From Chimonanthus salicifolius (Eukaryota > Streptophyta > Magnoliopsida > Laurales > Calycanthaceae), in NCBI GenBank assembly GCA_013350335.1, contig CM023534.1, positions 7,283,542 through 7,347,541 on the forward strand: a stretch of DNA of 64,000 nt, in the 5' to 3' direction. Position numbers and translations under genes: made by a program. This document shows, in pieces, positions 1 through 14,000 of this stretch (within the stretch, counting starts at the first letter, position 1; every line of letters starts with the position of its first letter). The notes under the pieces are model-generated. The model had not been told where the DNA came from, did no database searches, and was given only the letters and a program-made list of their open reading frames with translations.

Positions 1-801
1 TGCATATATCTCTTAGCACTCAGGTGAAAGGATCATTAAATAAAGTGGTGATGGATGCGTCTGATTAGATCAGTTCTTGAATATAGAACCCACCAAAATT
101 TTTCTTATTAATCGTCAATCTTTTTATAATAATCCTCATCGTTTATTTTTTTAATCGAATTTCCAAACGTCTAATTTTGATTTCTGGATCTAGATCAGGA
201 TGAATAAAATTCCATGTACCCAAAAAAACTGAAATATGTAGTAAAAAGGTAGGAAAATCAGCCAGGATCTGATTTTGACCCAATTCATATCTGAATCCGT
301 CTGCAATGCAAACTTGGATTCTTAGGTTATTCAATTCAGATCCACATCAACATCCAACACTTGTATCAAATTTGGATCCTCAAAAAAAAAAAAAAAAGAA
401 GCAATACAGGTGCGATCCAAGTCAGACTCAAATAAATCAATCTAACACAACTACGGTTGTGGGTGTCCAGATACAGCTTCCTTTTCTCTAATCGCTTCCC
501 CCCAAAAAATTACTTCTCATGAATTAAGACTGCAACAACTCAAACAAATGGCAACAACAATCCAATATCTGTTTTCTCCCAATGCTAGCTACTAGTACAA
601 AATACAAATTACAGAAAAAAACGAGAAGACCCACATACCCCTCGATGTTATAATCAAACCAACCTGCCAAGATTCCTCCGTACCATCGCCATATATCATT
701 GCACCAAAGAGCAACCAACATCTTTCAAGCAACAATCATCAAATGATAGCTCCATCAGTTGGATCACATCAAAACATGGAAATGCCCAGAAGCAGGACAA
801 G

Positions 802-3800
802 TTACTCCCTCTTGTCTTCTTCGGCATCACCATTAAGAGGGCTAGCATCTCCACTGTCTGATGTTCTGGTATCTGCAAGAGCTGAAGCATTCCAAGCATC
901 TTTGGAAGGTAGAGAAGCCGGCTTTATCAGTGATAGAGATTCCACTTTGTCAAACTCTTCACTTGCATCATCTGAGTACGCATATCTGCAAGGAAGCAAA
1001 ACATTTCAGTTGTTCATTATCTCCCAAATTTTCAACTCTGATTTTGAGTTTTGGACTTCCACCATGTGAAATCCTGTCATTTCTTCATTTTCAGCAGCAC
1101 ATAACAATTCAAACCTAACTGTAACCATACAAATGTCATATTTATCAATGTGGCAGCCAACAATTGCACAACTCAACTAATCCTACTTTGTCCACTATGA
1201 ACTAAACCTAATCTTCCAAACATCTCAGGGGGATTGATTGGGACAACTTATATAGGGGACATGCCCTAGTTTTTTCCCCCCTCAAATTAGGCAATAAAAA
1301 TGTCCACTTTGAAATGCATAAGTATATTTTGCATTAAAATTTCATCAATGAGATTTATGTAATTTAATTGTGAAAAAAGACAAAGCTGTCCTCTTTATAA
1401 TAGAAGGGCTTCCCAATCAATCCCCCATCTCAATGGTAAATTAACACTGATAAAAAAAGGCAATTTCTTCAAAATATAAAACTAAAGGAATACAATCCAG
1501 TTCAATGTGCACTATGTACATTTTGGCATATAGATTTGCCATGTCATTGACCTGGACTGCCCCATTCAACCATTCAGTCCGACTTAATTTTCATCAGTCT
1601 AGTAAAAGCCAAACCAATGAAATGATCTTAGTTATTTGATTAAAATTCCCATTTTAAATTCATGTAACTGGAATTTCTTAGAGATCCAAGCAATCCATAG
1701 AGGAGCCTATTGAATAAATGTTCCAATTGATGATCAAACCTTTTCTGGTGTAATGTTGACAAAGATGCGCATGTTGAGATAAATGTTTTGTGTAACAAAA
1801 ACGATAAATTAAAAATGGTTGCATTAAAAATACCAGTAGAAGAAAAGAAGAGGAATGACATGTTTAAGAATTAAGATGGTCTGGGCATATATTCAAAAGA
1901 TATGAATCAGCCCATAATGACAAAATGGAAAGCGAGTAGGTACTAGGAGGAAAGAGAGAGCCCGCTGAAGAGTTGGATTGAGGTGGTAAGAAAGGACATC
2001 ATAGACTGAGGGGAGGAGCACATAATTTTTTATAGGATAGAGTGGCAAAAGGACTCTGAGCTAACCTGGATACATGGAAGAATGGTCATCATGGTGATGA
2101 ATGGAGCTTTACTCTTGGTAAGAAACAGAAACATCATTTTGATTGGATTGGCAGAGTCATCCCCTCAATGGAGTAGACTTTGCAACATGATCTATGGATA
2201 GTGGTCATGACTGCATAGATGACGATCAATACCATTTCATGGATCCACACATAGCTTGAAAAGTTGTTCTCAACTTGGACTTCCACCTGAACCCGCGAGG
2301 GTTGGCTTGACGGTCAAGATCCCGCCCAAGATGCAAGAGGTCATGGGTTCAAGTCACTCTCAACACAAAACGGGCCACTCCCCGTAGTTTTACCCGGTGT
2401 GTATGGATAGGGAGGTTTGCACATGCCCTAAGGATTAGTCAGGTGTTCTAAAAGACTTGCATACCTTTGTCTTCAAAAAAAAAAACTTGGACTTCCACCT
2501 TAGTTTAGTTTCTAAATCAAGTATGAACCATTTTTGTCCAATATTACTCAGACTCGAGAACCCGTCTTGTCAAATAACAAATTCAGGTTGAGTCAAAACA
2601 AGTTTTTGAATTTTCAGCCCCCCCAATGCATTCCGTCATTCCCCAGTAACCAAATTAAAAATAATAATAATAATAATAATAATAGATATGGATACCATTC
2701 AAAAAATAATAATAATAATAGATAAGGATATGAGCAGACCGCATTGAATTCTGAGAGGGTGCCCAAAGTGCACAGATGATGCAGAGAAGACAGAAGGAGA
2801 GAACATGCCAGAAGGAAGGGATGATCCAGGCACTCTGCCACCTCTCATTGTACACATCGGTTGATTTGAAGTAAAGCTGCAAGCAAGAGAAGTAGAATTT
2901 AGTGAATTAATGGTTATGTAAACCCAAAAATATATACATATTTTTTTAATAAAAAAAAATAATATATATATAAGACTAAAGAGATATATACATATAAGAC
3001 TAAAGAGTCAATAATTTATCATGATCCACAGGCCAACACCAGTTCACCAGGTGGTGGCAGTACATGGCAACTAGGTGATTGTTAGGAATTTAGAGAAACT
3101 AGGGAGCATGTCCATTTTTTAACATTTCTTCATCCCTCATCCAGAGGGATGGAAAGCCAAAGGTGGCCTCCCTCACAAGAGTAACTAGGGACACCTTGTT
3201 GTTTCAATATCAACGTCTACTCATTTAGAATGTTATACAAATTTCCATTAAGAATAACATAAATGAAAAAAAATAAAAACACATTACCTCATAGCAAATG
3301 CAACCTGCTGAGACAATAGCAGCCACACCTAATGCATTTGTAAATTTCCTATAAATGTCTAGCTTGGTCATCATTCGCCTTGCCTGTTACCGGTTGTGTA
3401 CAAAATCGTCAAGTCATCAACTAGCTTACAACGACTACTAAAAAGCCTTCATTGTTCGTTAATAAACTCACATAAACATCAAGCATTGCACCCATAAGAA
3501 ACTGACAAACAAGTTCTACAAAATGAAGGATAACTGTTTTTTCTTTTTTATCATGTGCTTTGAGAAGAGAGTAAACTAGCATATGGGAAGTGAGTAAATA
3601 CCTGAAGCTTATCCAGCGTCTTAGAGAGAGAAGTGAATATCCAAAGAATGAAGAATGTATCCAGAATTGCTACTGGAAGAACCAAGAATAATCTTGCCTT
3701 TCCTGAAATATCATTTATGGTGCCTACATTCTCCACCAATTCAAGAACCTCAGATGCCAGAAGGAATGTTGCTCCAAGCATGATCACCTTTGAAGTGAGA

Positions 3801-6800
3801 CCACCTAAAGTAGGCCTCACAACACCATACCCCATAGAAACCATAAGGATGATAAGACGAGAAATTGTACGTTTGATAGTTCCAAACGTTACTGCCCATA
3901 TGGTAATGATAATTGGTCGAACTCCAGTATTATTGAACTCAGCATACTCAAAGTACCACAGTGTCATTTCAAACATGCCCAATGCAATCACTAAAGTTAT
4001 GCAATTCTGTATTTGAAGAACCTCTCTCCAAAATCGAGCATATTGAAAGAACCAGAAGATCCCGAGAACCAGAAAAGAAAGGGACATGAATCCGTAGAAG
4101 TTCAACAAAGGAGCCATCCTCCCTGGCAGATAGCCAGTAGGGTTTTTCCATATAGTTTTCCCCTCCACAACTAGCCCCTTAAGGCTCGGATCACAATAAA
4201 TAAAGTACAGGTTATACATTCCAGTTTTTGTAATTGGTAGAAATTTTGATTCCAAAGTTGCGACAAGATCGTCTCCTTGGAAAGAAACACCAAATACTTT
4301 TGGCCATTGAGGATTTGAAGGAGATGGACGGTAGATAATTTCACCTTGAGTACAAGCACCTAATTTTGCCAGATCTGGCGTGCAGCAAACAGCTCTTTGA
4401 CCACCATAGGCAGAACCACCAACCAACTCTCTGTCTTCCACCTCAAAAACTAAGGCTTGAACCAAACCTGAGTTGGTTCCTTTATTAGATTCAGCAGCTT
4501 CCTTTGTCCTTCTGAAGGTAATCTTCTCAAAACTGATTTCACAAAAAAGGGAACAGTATCAGCTAGATTAGACAAAGATGCCCACATTTGGGTGGAATCC
4601 AATGATTGCAAGGTGTCCATTTATCACTAATTTAAAATATTGAGTGAAAAAATTAAATATTCCAATTTTAGTGGATTCCAACAATGAACCCTCCAATGTT
4701 TATTTTTCTTTTGCATAGCAAAATGATATGAAAAATCTATATAGTATTCAATGAAAAGATAATGCACATTGAACTACAAACTATTAGGCATATCCAGATG
4801 CATCAAGAGGTAAATATTTCTAATGTCCCATTCTTTTTATGAACTAATGTTTACGTAATACATATTGAAAAAAATACATAACATGATTTCAGTAGTATCG
4901 TTTTATAGAATGATAATTTTAGAACAAAATTTCAGCATAATGATACAAGGGTAGAAACAAATTGAAGTTTCAGGTTTAGGTCTTGAATAACATGAGATTC
5001 TAGGCTTTCAGATCTGCTCCTATGGGTGTCCATGTAAAGCCGAACCTCCACTTCTCTTATAGATTTCCACCCCTTCTCTTGTTTCCCAGACGCATAATTC
5101 TGACAAGCTAAGATTTTGTTCAGCAAGAATCTCATGTGAGCTCTCCAAACTTACACTAACTGCTTCAATTTAACTTAGATACCTGCCTGTTTGTCATTGT
5201 CCCATCACCAGTGGGAAGGGAACACGTGAAAGTTTCACATAATGTTTGCATCACCAAGAGATTCACACACAATTAATTGACCTGATGAACCACATGCATT
5301 TTTCTTTCAAGATTGAGTCCAAAATATCCATTCCCAAACAGGGCAGATTTGCTCTTTCAACTCAATTCATACAATTCTTTTACGAGATAGACTGTGTCAG
5401 ACTATTATATACCACAAGTTAGGACACCCATTATGTTACACATGATACAGATACTGATTCCAGCAGAAAGGACCTGTTGGGGAAAAGCATAAACCAAAAT
5501 AACACTTTGCAAAGTTGATTTAGAAATACGTCTCATGGGCCTCAAATAAAAAAGGAACTGCTGATTGTGGACATATAATTTCAGATCTCAAATATGTTTA
5601 GTACCTCACTTAGAGATCAAGTATTAGATTTGTTTACGTAGGACAACAAAGAAATATCCTGGCTGAAAATTTAACTACGGAGTTGCATTTGTATCAATGA
5701 TCTAATTGCAGGAACATTCTTGTAGAGTTGAGGCTCCTGCTTCCTCACTAGGAAAACGTTATTCTGACATACTTTTGTCATTTTACTTCAGTTGCAAAAA
5801 AAAACTGTCCTTTCACATGAGGCATGTAGCACGCTAGAATACCTCACCAATCACCACATTCAATTCAGTATTAAGCACTATCCAACCAATAAAAGGGGTC
5901 AAATGTCATTGCCATCCATAGTGGAGTCATCTCGCCGGATGTATATGACCTATGAAAAAGATAAACAAATAAATCAACCTTCGAACTTCAATAAACGAAA
6001 TAAAGCTGTTAATTTTGGAAACGACCCTGGCAGAATTAAGAATAATAACAGTTTTCCCCTAATTTGAAATATGTATTCATTGGATTTTTTTTCCCTTAAT
6101 TAAGTAAACGTTCACCTAACACACCTAGCGCCAACCCCCTCCCCATCCAAAATAAAAGGAGAAGGAAAAAAAAAGAAACAAAATTGAAGAAAAATGAACA
6201 TAGTTGCTGCTGCTGATGTGGTGTGTTTAGCACTGTAAATACACGTACACATGCACAAGACCTGAACCATTCCACCTGATGGGTCCTAACTAGGTCATAT
6301 GGCATAATCCCATCGAGTAGATGATCCCGGTCAGTAATCTGATGAACTTCAAAATCAAAATGGGCAGTACAGCTGATTTGTTAGAATAGCAAAATAGATT
6401 GCAGGTTAGAAAAAGAACTAAATCTGAAAATGCATTTCAATTCTTAACACAATCGAATCAACCGACTTCAACTCCTCCTTCCTAATTTCCAAGATGAAAC
6501 ACAGAGACCAATCCCAGAACCTATTTCACTTATCATAGAAGCCAGCACCTTTTGCCTTTTGACTTGATAGTGTATCCTAATTTTTTGCCTTTTTCAAAGG
6601 GGGTGGTCTCTAAAGTCTAAACTGCCCAACTCCCCCTCCCTCGGAAAATTCAACAATGAAAAATATGGGAAACCTTATTTTCCAATTCAAATTTTGAAAA
6701 TTTGGCAAACGACACCTTAGCATTCGCGATTTTTCAATTCAAACTGACGAAAAAGAAGTTGCATCATGTTGATCTAAGCGCCTATCTTTCTGAATCTCAA

Positions 6801-7135
6801 AAACTCCACACAAACGCATACCAAATCCAAGTAACACTTCCCCGAATTCTAAAAAAAGAAAGAAAAAGAGACAAAAGATCTGAGAATCGCAGGGCCAAAA
6901 GATCCAAAGATGCAGCAGATCTGAGAGAGAAGAGACGGGAATACCGTATATAGGAGGCAACGGCGGACGCGTTGGCGTTAGGAAGAGAACCATAGAGGCC
7001 CTCGCTTCCACCATGGAGGACGAAGGCATTTCCTTTGCTTGTGAATCTGGCTCCTGCATAGTCGTGAACAGAGGCATCGACGGAGAAGAAGAAGAAGAGG
7101 AAGAAGAGAAGAATGAGAATGGAAATCGACGCCAT
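802..7135 (-). CDS. GOST/TMEM87-type seven-transmembrane protein (lung 7-TM receptor family)
   Basis: Five coding exons, read on the minus strand: 7135-6945, 4532-3602, 3383-3288, 2876-2740 and 985-802. All junctions are GT-AG and the phases join to give 512 aa. Residues 1-22 form a strongly hydrophobic signal peptide. The lumenal domain (about 23-200) carries the plant TMEM87-like HGGSEGLYGS (41-50), SYIRFEKITF (61-70) and a CCTP-type cysteine region. Residues about 204-470 hold seven hydrophobic segments, including GYGVVRPTLG at 298-307 and the WIIPSFW segment. The tail is short, acidic and Ser/Asp-rich and ends EEDKRE. By family knowledge, GOST proteins work in Golgi and endomembrane trafficking; the receptor name is historical. 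The start is the ATG at 7135 because it puts the signal peptide first; an in-frame upstream ATG near 7282 would bury it. The introns contain a MITE, LINE debris, a SINE and an AAT repeat. The family call is strong; the exact orthologue is not resolved. Confidence 0.93.
1228..1426. mobile_element. 199-bp MITE with 16-bp perfect terminal inverted repeats
   Basis: The ends are GGGGGATTGATTGGGA and its exact reverse complement. The flanks are ATCTCA on both sides (1222-1227 and 1427-1432), which reads as a target duplication. It has no coding capacity. It lies in the last intron of the TMEM87-type gene. The superfamily is not clear: 6 bp is an unusual duplication length. Confidence 0.75.
1870..2255 (+). 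mobile_element. Decayed 3' end of an RTE-like LINE
   Basis: Broken frames read a LRWSGHIFKR-like block, then an arginine-rich stretch followed by a SWIEVVRKDII-like block, then a DxWKNGHHGDEW-like end. This is the usual order at the C-terminus of plant RTE-type reverse transcriptases (RWFGH, RGRPKKTW, DRAEWR). Multiple frameshifts and stops make it a relic. It sits in the TMEM87 intron, on the strand opposite to the gene. Confidence 0.55.
2289..2483 (+). mobile_element. tRNA-derived SINE with perfect 17-bp target duplication
   Basis: An A-box-like GGTTGGCTTGACGGTCAAG near the 5' end is followed by a B-box-like GGTTCAAGTCA about 45 bp on, and the element ends in an A-rich tail. It is flanked by perfect copies of AACTTGGACTTCCACCT (2272-2288 and 2484-2500). 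The intact duplication suggests a fairly young insertion. The same family recurs near 10.43 kb. It lies in an intron of the TMEM87-type gene, on the opposite strand. Confidence 0.85.
2658..2721. repeat. (AAT)n microsatellite, interrupted
   Basis: Two AAT tracts are separated by a short ATATGGATACC-containing spacer. They lie about 20-80 bp beyond the donor site at 2739 of the TMEM87-type gene, so length change here could sit close to splicing signals. Confidence 0.85.
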
Positions 7136-7299
7136 TATATTTAATTTTTCTTTTCTTTTCTTTAGGCAGAGCAGAAGCTGGAAGAAGAGAGAGAGAGGAG
7201 AGGTGGAGCTGCTTCTGTGTCTGCTACTACCGCTTCTATTCGACCAGTGGCAAATCCGCGAGTCCAGATCCACAGAGGTCAATTTAGGTGGAAACTACA

Positions 7300-10200
7300 G
7301 TACGCTCGTGGACTCACATAGAGTGGTTTTATTATTGTTTTAAAACTCATTTTTATTAGATTTAAAAAATAAACTTTTGTTACTTAAATAAAATAAATAT
7401 TTGGTGCTACCATCATAAATATTGGGAATTTGAATAAGTCAATAAACTCTTATAGAAATTTAAAAAAACTTTAATTTCTTCAAATAAATCTCCATCCCAG
7501 ATCATTCTCCAATCATTAAACAAGTTCACTTATTTATTTTATCATAATATAAAAAAGAATTATTAATTCAAATTATAAATTTGTTTAAAGAATTTATAAG
7601 TTCTTGTAAATGTACATATTTTTCTCTCTCAGTAATTGCTCACATTAATAATAAATAATTAAATAATCTTAATAGATAACTAATTTATTTATTAGTTGCA
7701 TAATACACCTACATCTACAAGTATAGAAGCTTAGATCTTTAGAAAAATAAAATTGATATTTAATAATTTTAAATAAATTGGAAAAATAATATTTATTTAA
7801 AAATACAATTTACACTCTTAATACTTATAAGCTTGAAAAAATTGACTTTCAAGAAAACAATTTTACTAAAATCATTTTATGGTGAAAAGATATATGGTAC
7901 AGATATAATAGTCATTTATAATTTTTTAAATTAAGATTTTTAAAGTTTTTCATTGTTAACTTTCTATGAAGAGAAATTAGAAAATTTAAATAAATAGGTT
8001 ATTTTTTTTAATTCTTATAAAATTTTAAAAATAAAAAAGTACAAACATAATTATATTATCTCCAACAATCACTTCAGCTATGTAATATCATCTATAAGTG
8101 ACAATTGAAACGAATCTTGTGGAGCCTTTATAAGAGCCTACAAGAGTAGGTTCTATACACAAGGATTAATATATTTAAAAAATATTTTTAAGATTATAAT
8201 TCTTAGAAAATTAAATTTAAAAATTTAAATAGAGTCAAATTATATTTTGGACCCCCAAGGCCTCACATGAAAACACCAATGTTGGGTGAAATTTCTTCCC
8301 ATCCCTGGGCCCACTGACCACTGAATATAAGTGTCATCATTCTCTCCGTTTACAAAAAAATTCAAAATATTGAGTAATATTTGACAAATAACAGATCTTT
8401 AAAGTCTAAACTCTAAACAGCAGTGCCTTGACTTACTTCCGCAACTTAAGCTAAATCATATATTATTTGGTATTAAGTTAAGATAATATTAATCTTACAA
8501 AATTAATAGTATTATTATTCATATAAAAATTTATTCTCATATAATATATATAGTCATCAGATATAAACTAAAAAATAAATAACAGATAGAATTTTTTATC
8601 GACTATCAAATTTCTCTATTTAAATCAAATGAGTTAAAAAATTTAAATAATTTTTTATTTAAAATCATAATATTGATATTTTTTAACATATTTTGATAAA
8701 ATTATATTTTATAATTAATATAAATTAATTATATTTTGACGTCACGTGTAGACGAAGATGGAAAGTCCTGCATCCTCAGTCTCAATGGGCATAGGCTCCA
8801 CGCTTGGTAAAGTCATTAACAATTATATAGGTAATGATTCCAATCTGTGGGCCCACCTATAAAGGGCTGTACATTTGTTTAACACAAACTAAATGCCTGA
8901 GATGATCCTTAACAAGTTAAATCAACAATGCATCTAAGTCTTACTCTCAACTTAAATTATTTTTAGTATTTTCAAAAGTCTAAAATAACTTGAATTGAAT
9001 TGAGTTAAATTAAATAAATTTTATATTTTTAAAAATTAATTATTATTATAATCAATTCAATTTAAACTTGATCGGTCATCTTTAAGTGACTTGGTTTTTT
9101 TCTTCATCAAATTATTTTAGCATCAATTAGATTAGGTCAATTTACTTTTTGAGTTAAAATTCTACTCTTTTAAAAATTAAATTTTGACTTGAGTCAAGTT
9201 TCATGTTTTGTGTTGAATTGATATAAAAAAAATCAAGTTTAGATTAATCTAGATTACGAAATTACTTTTAAGTCTTATCAAATAAAATCTAAATTTGTAG
9301 TAGATTAAATTTAAAATTGCTTGGTTGAGTTAAGATTAATCGACAAATGGTATTAAACAATCAGGAGTCATTATTTTATATTTACTAATTTCACATTTTT
9401 TGGGTGAAATAATTTAACATCTAAAAGTAGAGTTTATTTTTTCATATGTAATTTTTTTTAAAAAAATATTTGTAGAAGGAACTATTGCAAACAAATATAC
9501 CTTTCAAAAATCAAATTCGTTGTGAAAATTCTGTAGAAATCATTAAATTTTTTACATCATATAAAATAAGTTGTACTACCAAATTTTTCGACTCATTTTA
9601 AATTCTAATCTCCGGAGTTTGGGAATTTTAGATTTAATGCTACAATTTCAAACGGCCATCTAACTTGTACAACCACCTGTCTTTTCTAATCTCACGTGGA
9701 TAATCGTCGGTGGATGTCGGTGCCGCGGCTACTAATAAAAATATGAAATGGGACCCAAACGGCCACACCTACTGTTGGGGGGTGAAATCAATCTTACTCT
9801 CGAGCGTCGACCTAAGTTACAAACATATAAATATCGACTGAGATTTTTAAGGGAATTAATTGATATAAACTGAAATTAAAGTATAAATTAAACTGAAAAA
9901 TTTCAGTTTAGATTTAGATCAAAATAGTCATTAATTTTTTAATCTAAACAGCAACAGAAATTTTCATCAGTAAAAATTTATAACTGAAGTTTTTACTCTC
10001 GAGTTCTTTATATTCGAATTTCATGGGTCTAAAATTTTGATAAAAACACAGAATAAACGTTTAACATTAAATCTAGGTCTTAGTGTTACGACCAGACATC
10101 CTCAAAGCACATTACATGGTATTTTAAGATTAGAATGTTAAATAATATAAAATCTTTAGGTGGATCTAGAATTTAAAAATATTGTTTTATTATATTGTTT

Positions 10201-10420
10201 CTTTAAGTATATATTTTAATAAAATATAACATACTTAAATTATTTTTTAAAATGAGCTAAAATACCAATTAAAATACATCGAAGTTTGATTGAAATATCA
10301 GTCGTGTGTAATATTCAATATTTTCATAAAATTAAAAAGAATTTAATATTTAATGTTGAGTGAATCTAAAACTAAAAACCATTTTATCCTCACCACCCAA
10401 GGTGAACCACAAAAGATGGT
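7300..10420. other. AT-rich intergenic region, no gene seen
   Basis: This lies between the 5' end of the TMEM87-type gene and the SINE near 10.43 kb. No open frame has recognisable protein similarity, and no tRNA, TIR or LTR was found. The stretch at about 9660-9800 is less AT-rich but also featureless. Confidence 0.6.
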
Positions 10421-10423
10421 TAT

Positions 10424-10629
10424 CAACCCCAAGCGGTTGGTCTAATGGTCAAGAAGACCGTCTCAATAAGTGGGGTTTTAAATTCAATTCGCACTCAATC
10501 CCAACAGACTACTCCATATAGTTGTTTACCCAGTGTGTGCGGAATCAAGTCTTCACATGCTCCAATAATTAGTCTAAAATCTGTTTCTGTGAGACACCTA
10601 GACACCTTGGTAATTAAAAAAAAAAAAAG
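10424..10629 (+). mobile_element. tRNA-derived SINE, same family as the 2.29-kb copy
   Basis: An A-box-like GGTTGGTCTAATGGTCAAG is followed by a degraded B box. The body then matches the first SINE (GTTTACCCAGTGTGTGCGG, then CACATGCTCC.A..ATTAGTC), and a run of about 13 A closes it. No clean target duplication was found, so this copy is older than the one at 2289. Confidence 0.75.
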
Positions 10630-11000
10630 TTCACCAGATTTGTAATAAACCAGTTATTTGACAGAGAATTTCTCGTGTATATCACCTAGTAACCCTCCAA
10701 AAGAATCAGCCAAATTCTACCAAGCTTTATAAATTGCGTTGGTGGTAAACATTGCAAACCAAAGATAAGAAGGGGGTTGAAACCTATGAAAACCAATTAG
10801 AGAACAGCATGATATCAAAAGGCAGTATGAACTCTGGACAAGATTATTCCAAATATCAGATTTCTGGAGATGAAAAAGTGAACAGAAATGTGACGAGAAG
10901 CCTACAAATCTCCATGGCAAAAACCGCGATAATATTTGCGGATAACATGGGAAATAAATTTATAAAAGCAGGGCAGGGTCTCCCATGTTTAAGGAGCCTA

Positions 11001-14000
11001 TCAATCCAAATCAAGGAACTCCATTCTCTTTCTCATTGAACCCTTCAGATCAGTAGCATCCCTCTCTGCTTTCTGGGCCTGTAAAAGAAACAGATGGCCT
11101 TGGCATCACAGAGAAATTTATGTGCTAAAACCAGTAAGAAAAATTATAGGGAGCAAGAAGCATGAAACTTGAAGGGTCAACCTTTCAGAGCAAACCCAAG
11201 ACAAGAAATTTGTACAAGGATGCACACAAGTTTTCTATGCACAAGATAAGGTTGTAAAAAAGAAAATAACAAAAGCAACAATAATGAAGTGGTGCACATG
11301 CAACTGAATTTCAAGAAACATGTCATGTATGCCAATCTAATGCAAGAAGTTACCTACTTGGTGTAAACATTAAAATTCTCTGCACTCGGCAGTGCATCCA
11401 GCAACATATTATTCACCTCTTCCTTTCTAATAAGGAACAATCTATTTTGTACAAAATGGTGAGCGCAGATGAATGTGGGAAATTGCATCTACAGCAAACG
11501 GATATAAAAAACTAATTGATGTGAAATATTTTTATGAGCCCGATGCTGTACTTGACAATTTTATTTAAAAGATTACCAAAAAAAGAAAAGAAAACAATTG
11601 ACAGCTGATTGCCGGTTCCTAAAATGCAGAATTCAATCAAGACAGTGAGTGCCAGTTCCTAGTTACTGTTGCAACAGAATTACAAGGATTTTTGTTAGAA
11701 ATTACCCAATTTCAGCACTCAATTTCAATAACATTAGTCCTAGAAATGCAGGTCAGAGTCATCCAACTCCACCCACTCAGAGTAACCAGAGCAGAATCAA
11801 CATATTCCAGTTTGGCCTCCACTAAAACTAGAATATCTTATTCTATAAGATGTTTCATTCGTCGGATCCTGATGTAAACAATGATTCAAATAAGATGAAT
11901 GAGTATGGCAAAATGCCCAAAATACAAAATTAACTGGGCCTTGATTAGTTGGCCCATCTTCAATTGGCTGCTAATGATGCACCAAGCATTGCACAACAAT
12001 TGTAGACAACAAGTAATGCATATGATATTCAGTAATAAGGACCCATCACCATTTCTAAACCAATAAATAGTTGGCTTGAAACAGTCATGATTTATGGAGT
12101 TCTAAAACAAAGTTCTTTTTTTCAAAATGATGTTCTATAACAAAGTTGTGTATCTTAAGATGAATGTGTAGGGTAACATTAATATAGAAATAGGAATGAA
12201 CAAATTAAGGAGACCTTGAAAATGTCTTAATAGAAATGAGGAAAAGTCATTTACAGTGGTTTCAGCACATATTTAAGATCAGGAATAGCCCCCGTATGAA
12301 AAATAAGAAGTTGAAGAAACAAGGAGGAGAGATGGACCATTAAAAACTTGGATTAAAGAGTTTACAACAGATAGGAGGATGTGGAAGGATATGGTTTTTG
12401 ACAGAATAAAACAACACTCAAAAAAGCTGACCCAAATAGATGGGATATTGTGGTTCAAACAGTGGTGATGATAACGGTCAGATTTGTGGATAACTACTGG
12501 TAGTACGAACATGTGATGTGGAGTGCTTTCACAAATTTTCAGTAAACACCAGAGATACACTAGGACAAGTTGTATACAACTTCATGCATTTAAACACACA
12601 TCAGATGAAGATGAAGATGGCATCTGATGTTAGTTTCAAGCAATGACAATTCACCATTGCCAAACTAGGACAGCAAGTTGTATACAACTTCATGCATTTA
12701 AACACATGATGATGAATATGGTGATGATCATAAGCAAAGCCCATTCATCCCATCTACCTGGGTTCACACTATAACCAGATTTAGTAAATTGTCTTCCATG
12801 AGTTGATTGCCCATTCAATGCCAGATGTGAATATAATACCTTTATGCTTAGAGAAAGGGCACTTATCAATTGTGCTGCGGGCTTGTCTAAAGAGTTGTGC
12901 TAAGGAGAATTTGAATTCTCAACCATCAACTGAGGAAAACAATTCTTTCAGAACCATTTAAATTTATGGATTTTTTATCTAAAGACATGATAATCTCAAG
13001 TTTAAAATGTGTGATGTTTGGATGTGCATGGAATGGTTCCACACTATAATAGTTGCTTATTACAAGTGGTCTTACTGAACCATTAAAATATGAATGAAGC
13101 TTGGGATATGCAAACCAAACATGAAAGCGCATTCAGCCATGTGCTTTCCAAACAAACCAGGTCATACAAATGCCTAAAAGACCCCCAACAGATATACCAA
13201 GGAAAGCAACTGAAAGTAGAATCTTTGGGAAACAGGCGACAGAGTTGAGAGATCTGTTATTACCAGTATAGAGGTTTTTCTTCTTCTTTCTTACTAAATG
13301 ATGGCACTATAGCACATAGAGGATTACAGAGGATCCTAAGCACTAGTCTTTAGGGAGCACATGATGGGGTTTGTATGGGCAGGTGGGTGCATGTGTTTAG
13401 TTTTTTCTTTTCTTGTTGTTTTTTTCTTTTTTTTCTCTGTGTTTGGATTAAGAGAGAGAGGGAGCTGTTTGCTCTATGGAGAGGTATTTTGGAGTTGGAA
13501 GAATTTCGGGTGGCAGGGAGTATGATTGGAGAGATTCAAAGGCTGTTGTTAGTTGGGTTCTTTATGTCCTTGGATTTATTTAGATAAAATTGAGAGGATT
13601 CACCATTCAATTACTTCATTTGACTTTAAGGTATCATGGATACCTCATTCTGCTAATTCAGCTGCAGATGAAATGGAGCGTCAAGGGTTGATTTCGTTGA
13701 CGGAAATTGTAAATAATTTCTTGTAATGTTGAGGGGATTGTGATGCGGAGCATTCATTGCAGATTCCATAATTAGTAGTTGCTTTCTATAATTAGTAGTT
13801 GTTGTACTTAATTTTCTTTGAGGTTGGTTTTAGTTAGTTTCTATTTTGTTTATTGCTATATTTAATTAGTTTTATTTTAAGCAAGAGTTGCATTTTTCTT
13901 TACTTGCTATTTTTTGTTTTAGTTAGTTTTATTTTAAGCAAGGGTAGTGTTGTAATTTTGCTTTATTTTATTTTAAGTAAGTGATTCTTTATATAAGGCT

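Noticed and set aside
4533..4620. Open frame MDTLQSLDSTQMWASLSNLAD directly upstream of exon 2 of the TMEM87-type gene
   Set aside because: It is out of frame with the conserved FEKITFRRTKEA, and exon 1 joins perfectly at 4532 (phase 2, giving SYIRFEKITF). It is intron sequence.
6797..7282. Upstream in-frame start of the TMEM87-type protein at 7282
   Set aside because: It would add about 49 residues before a typical signal peptide; the ATG at 7135 fits the family.
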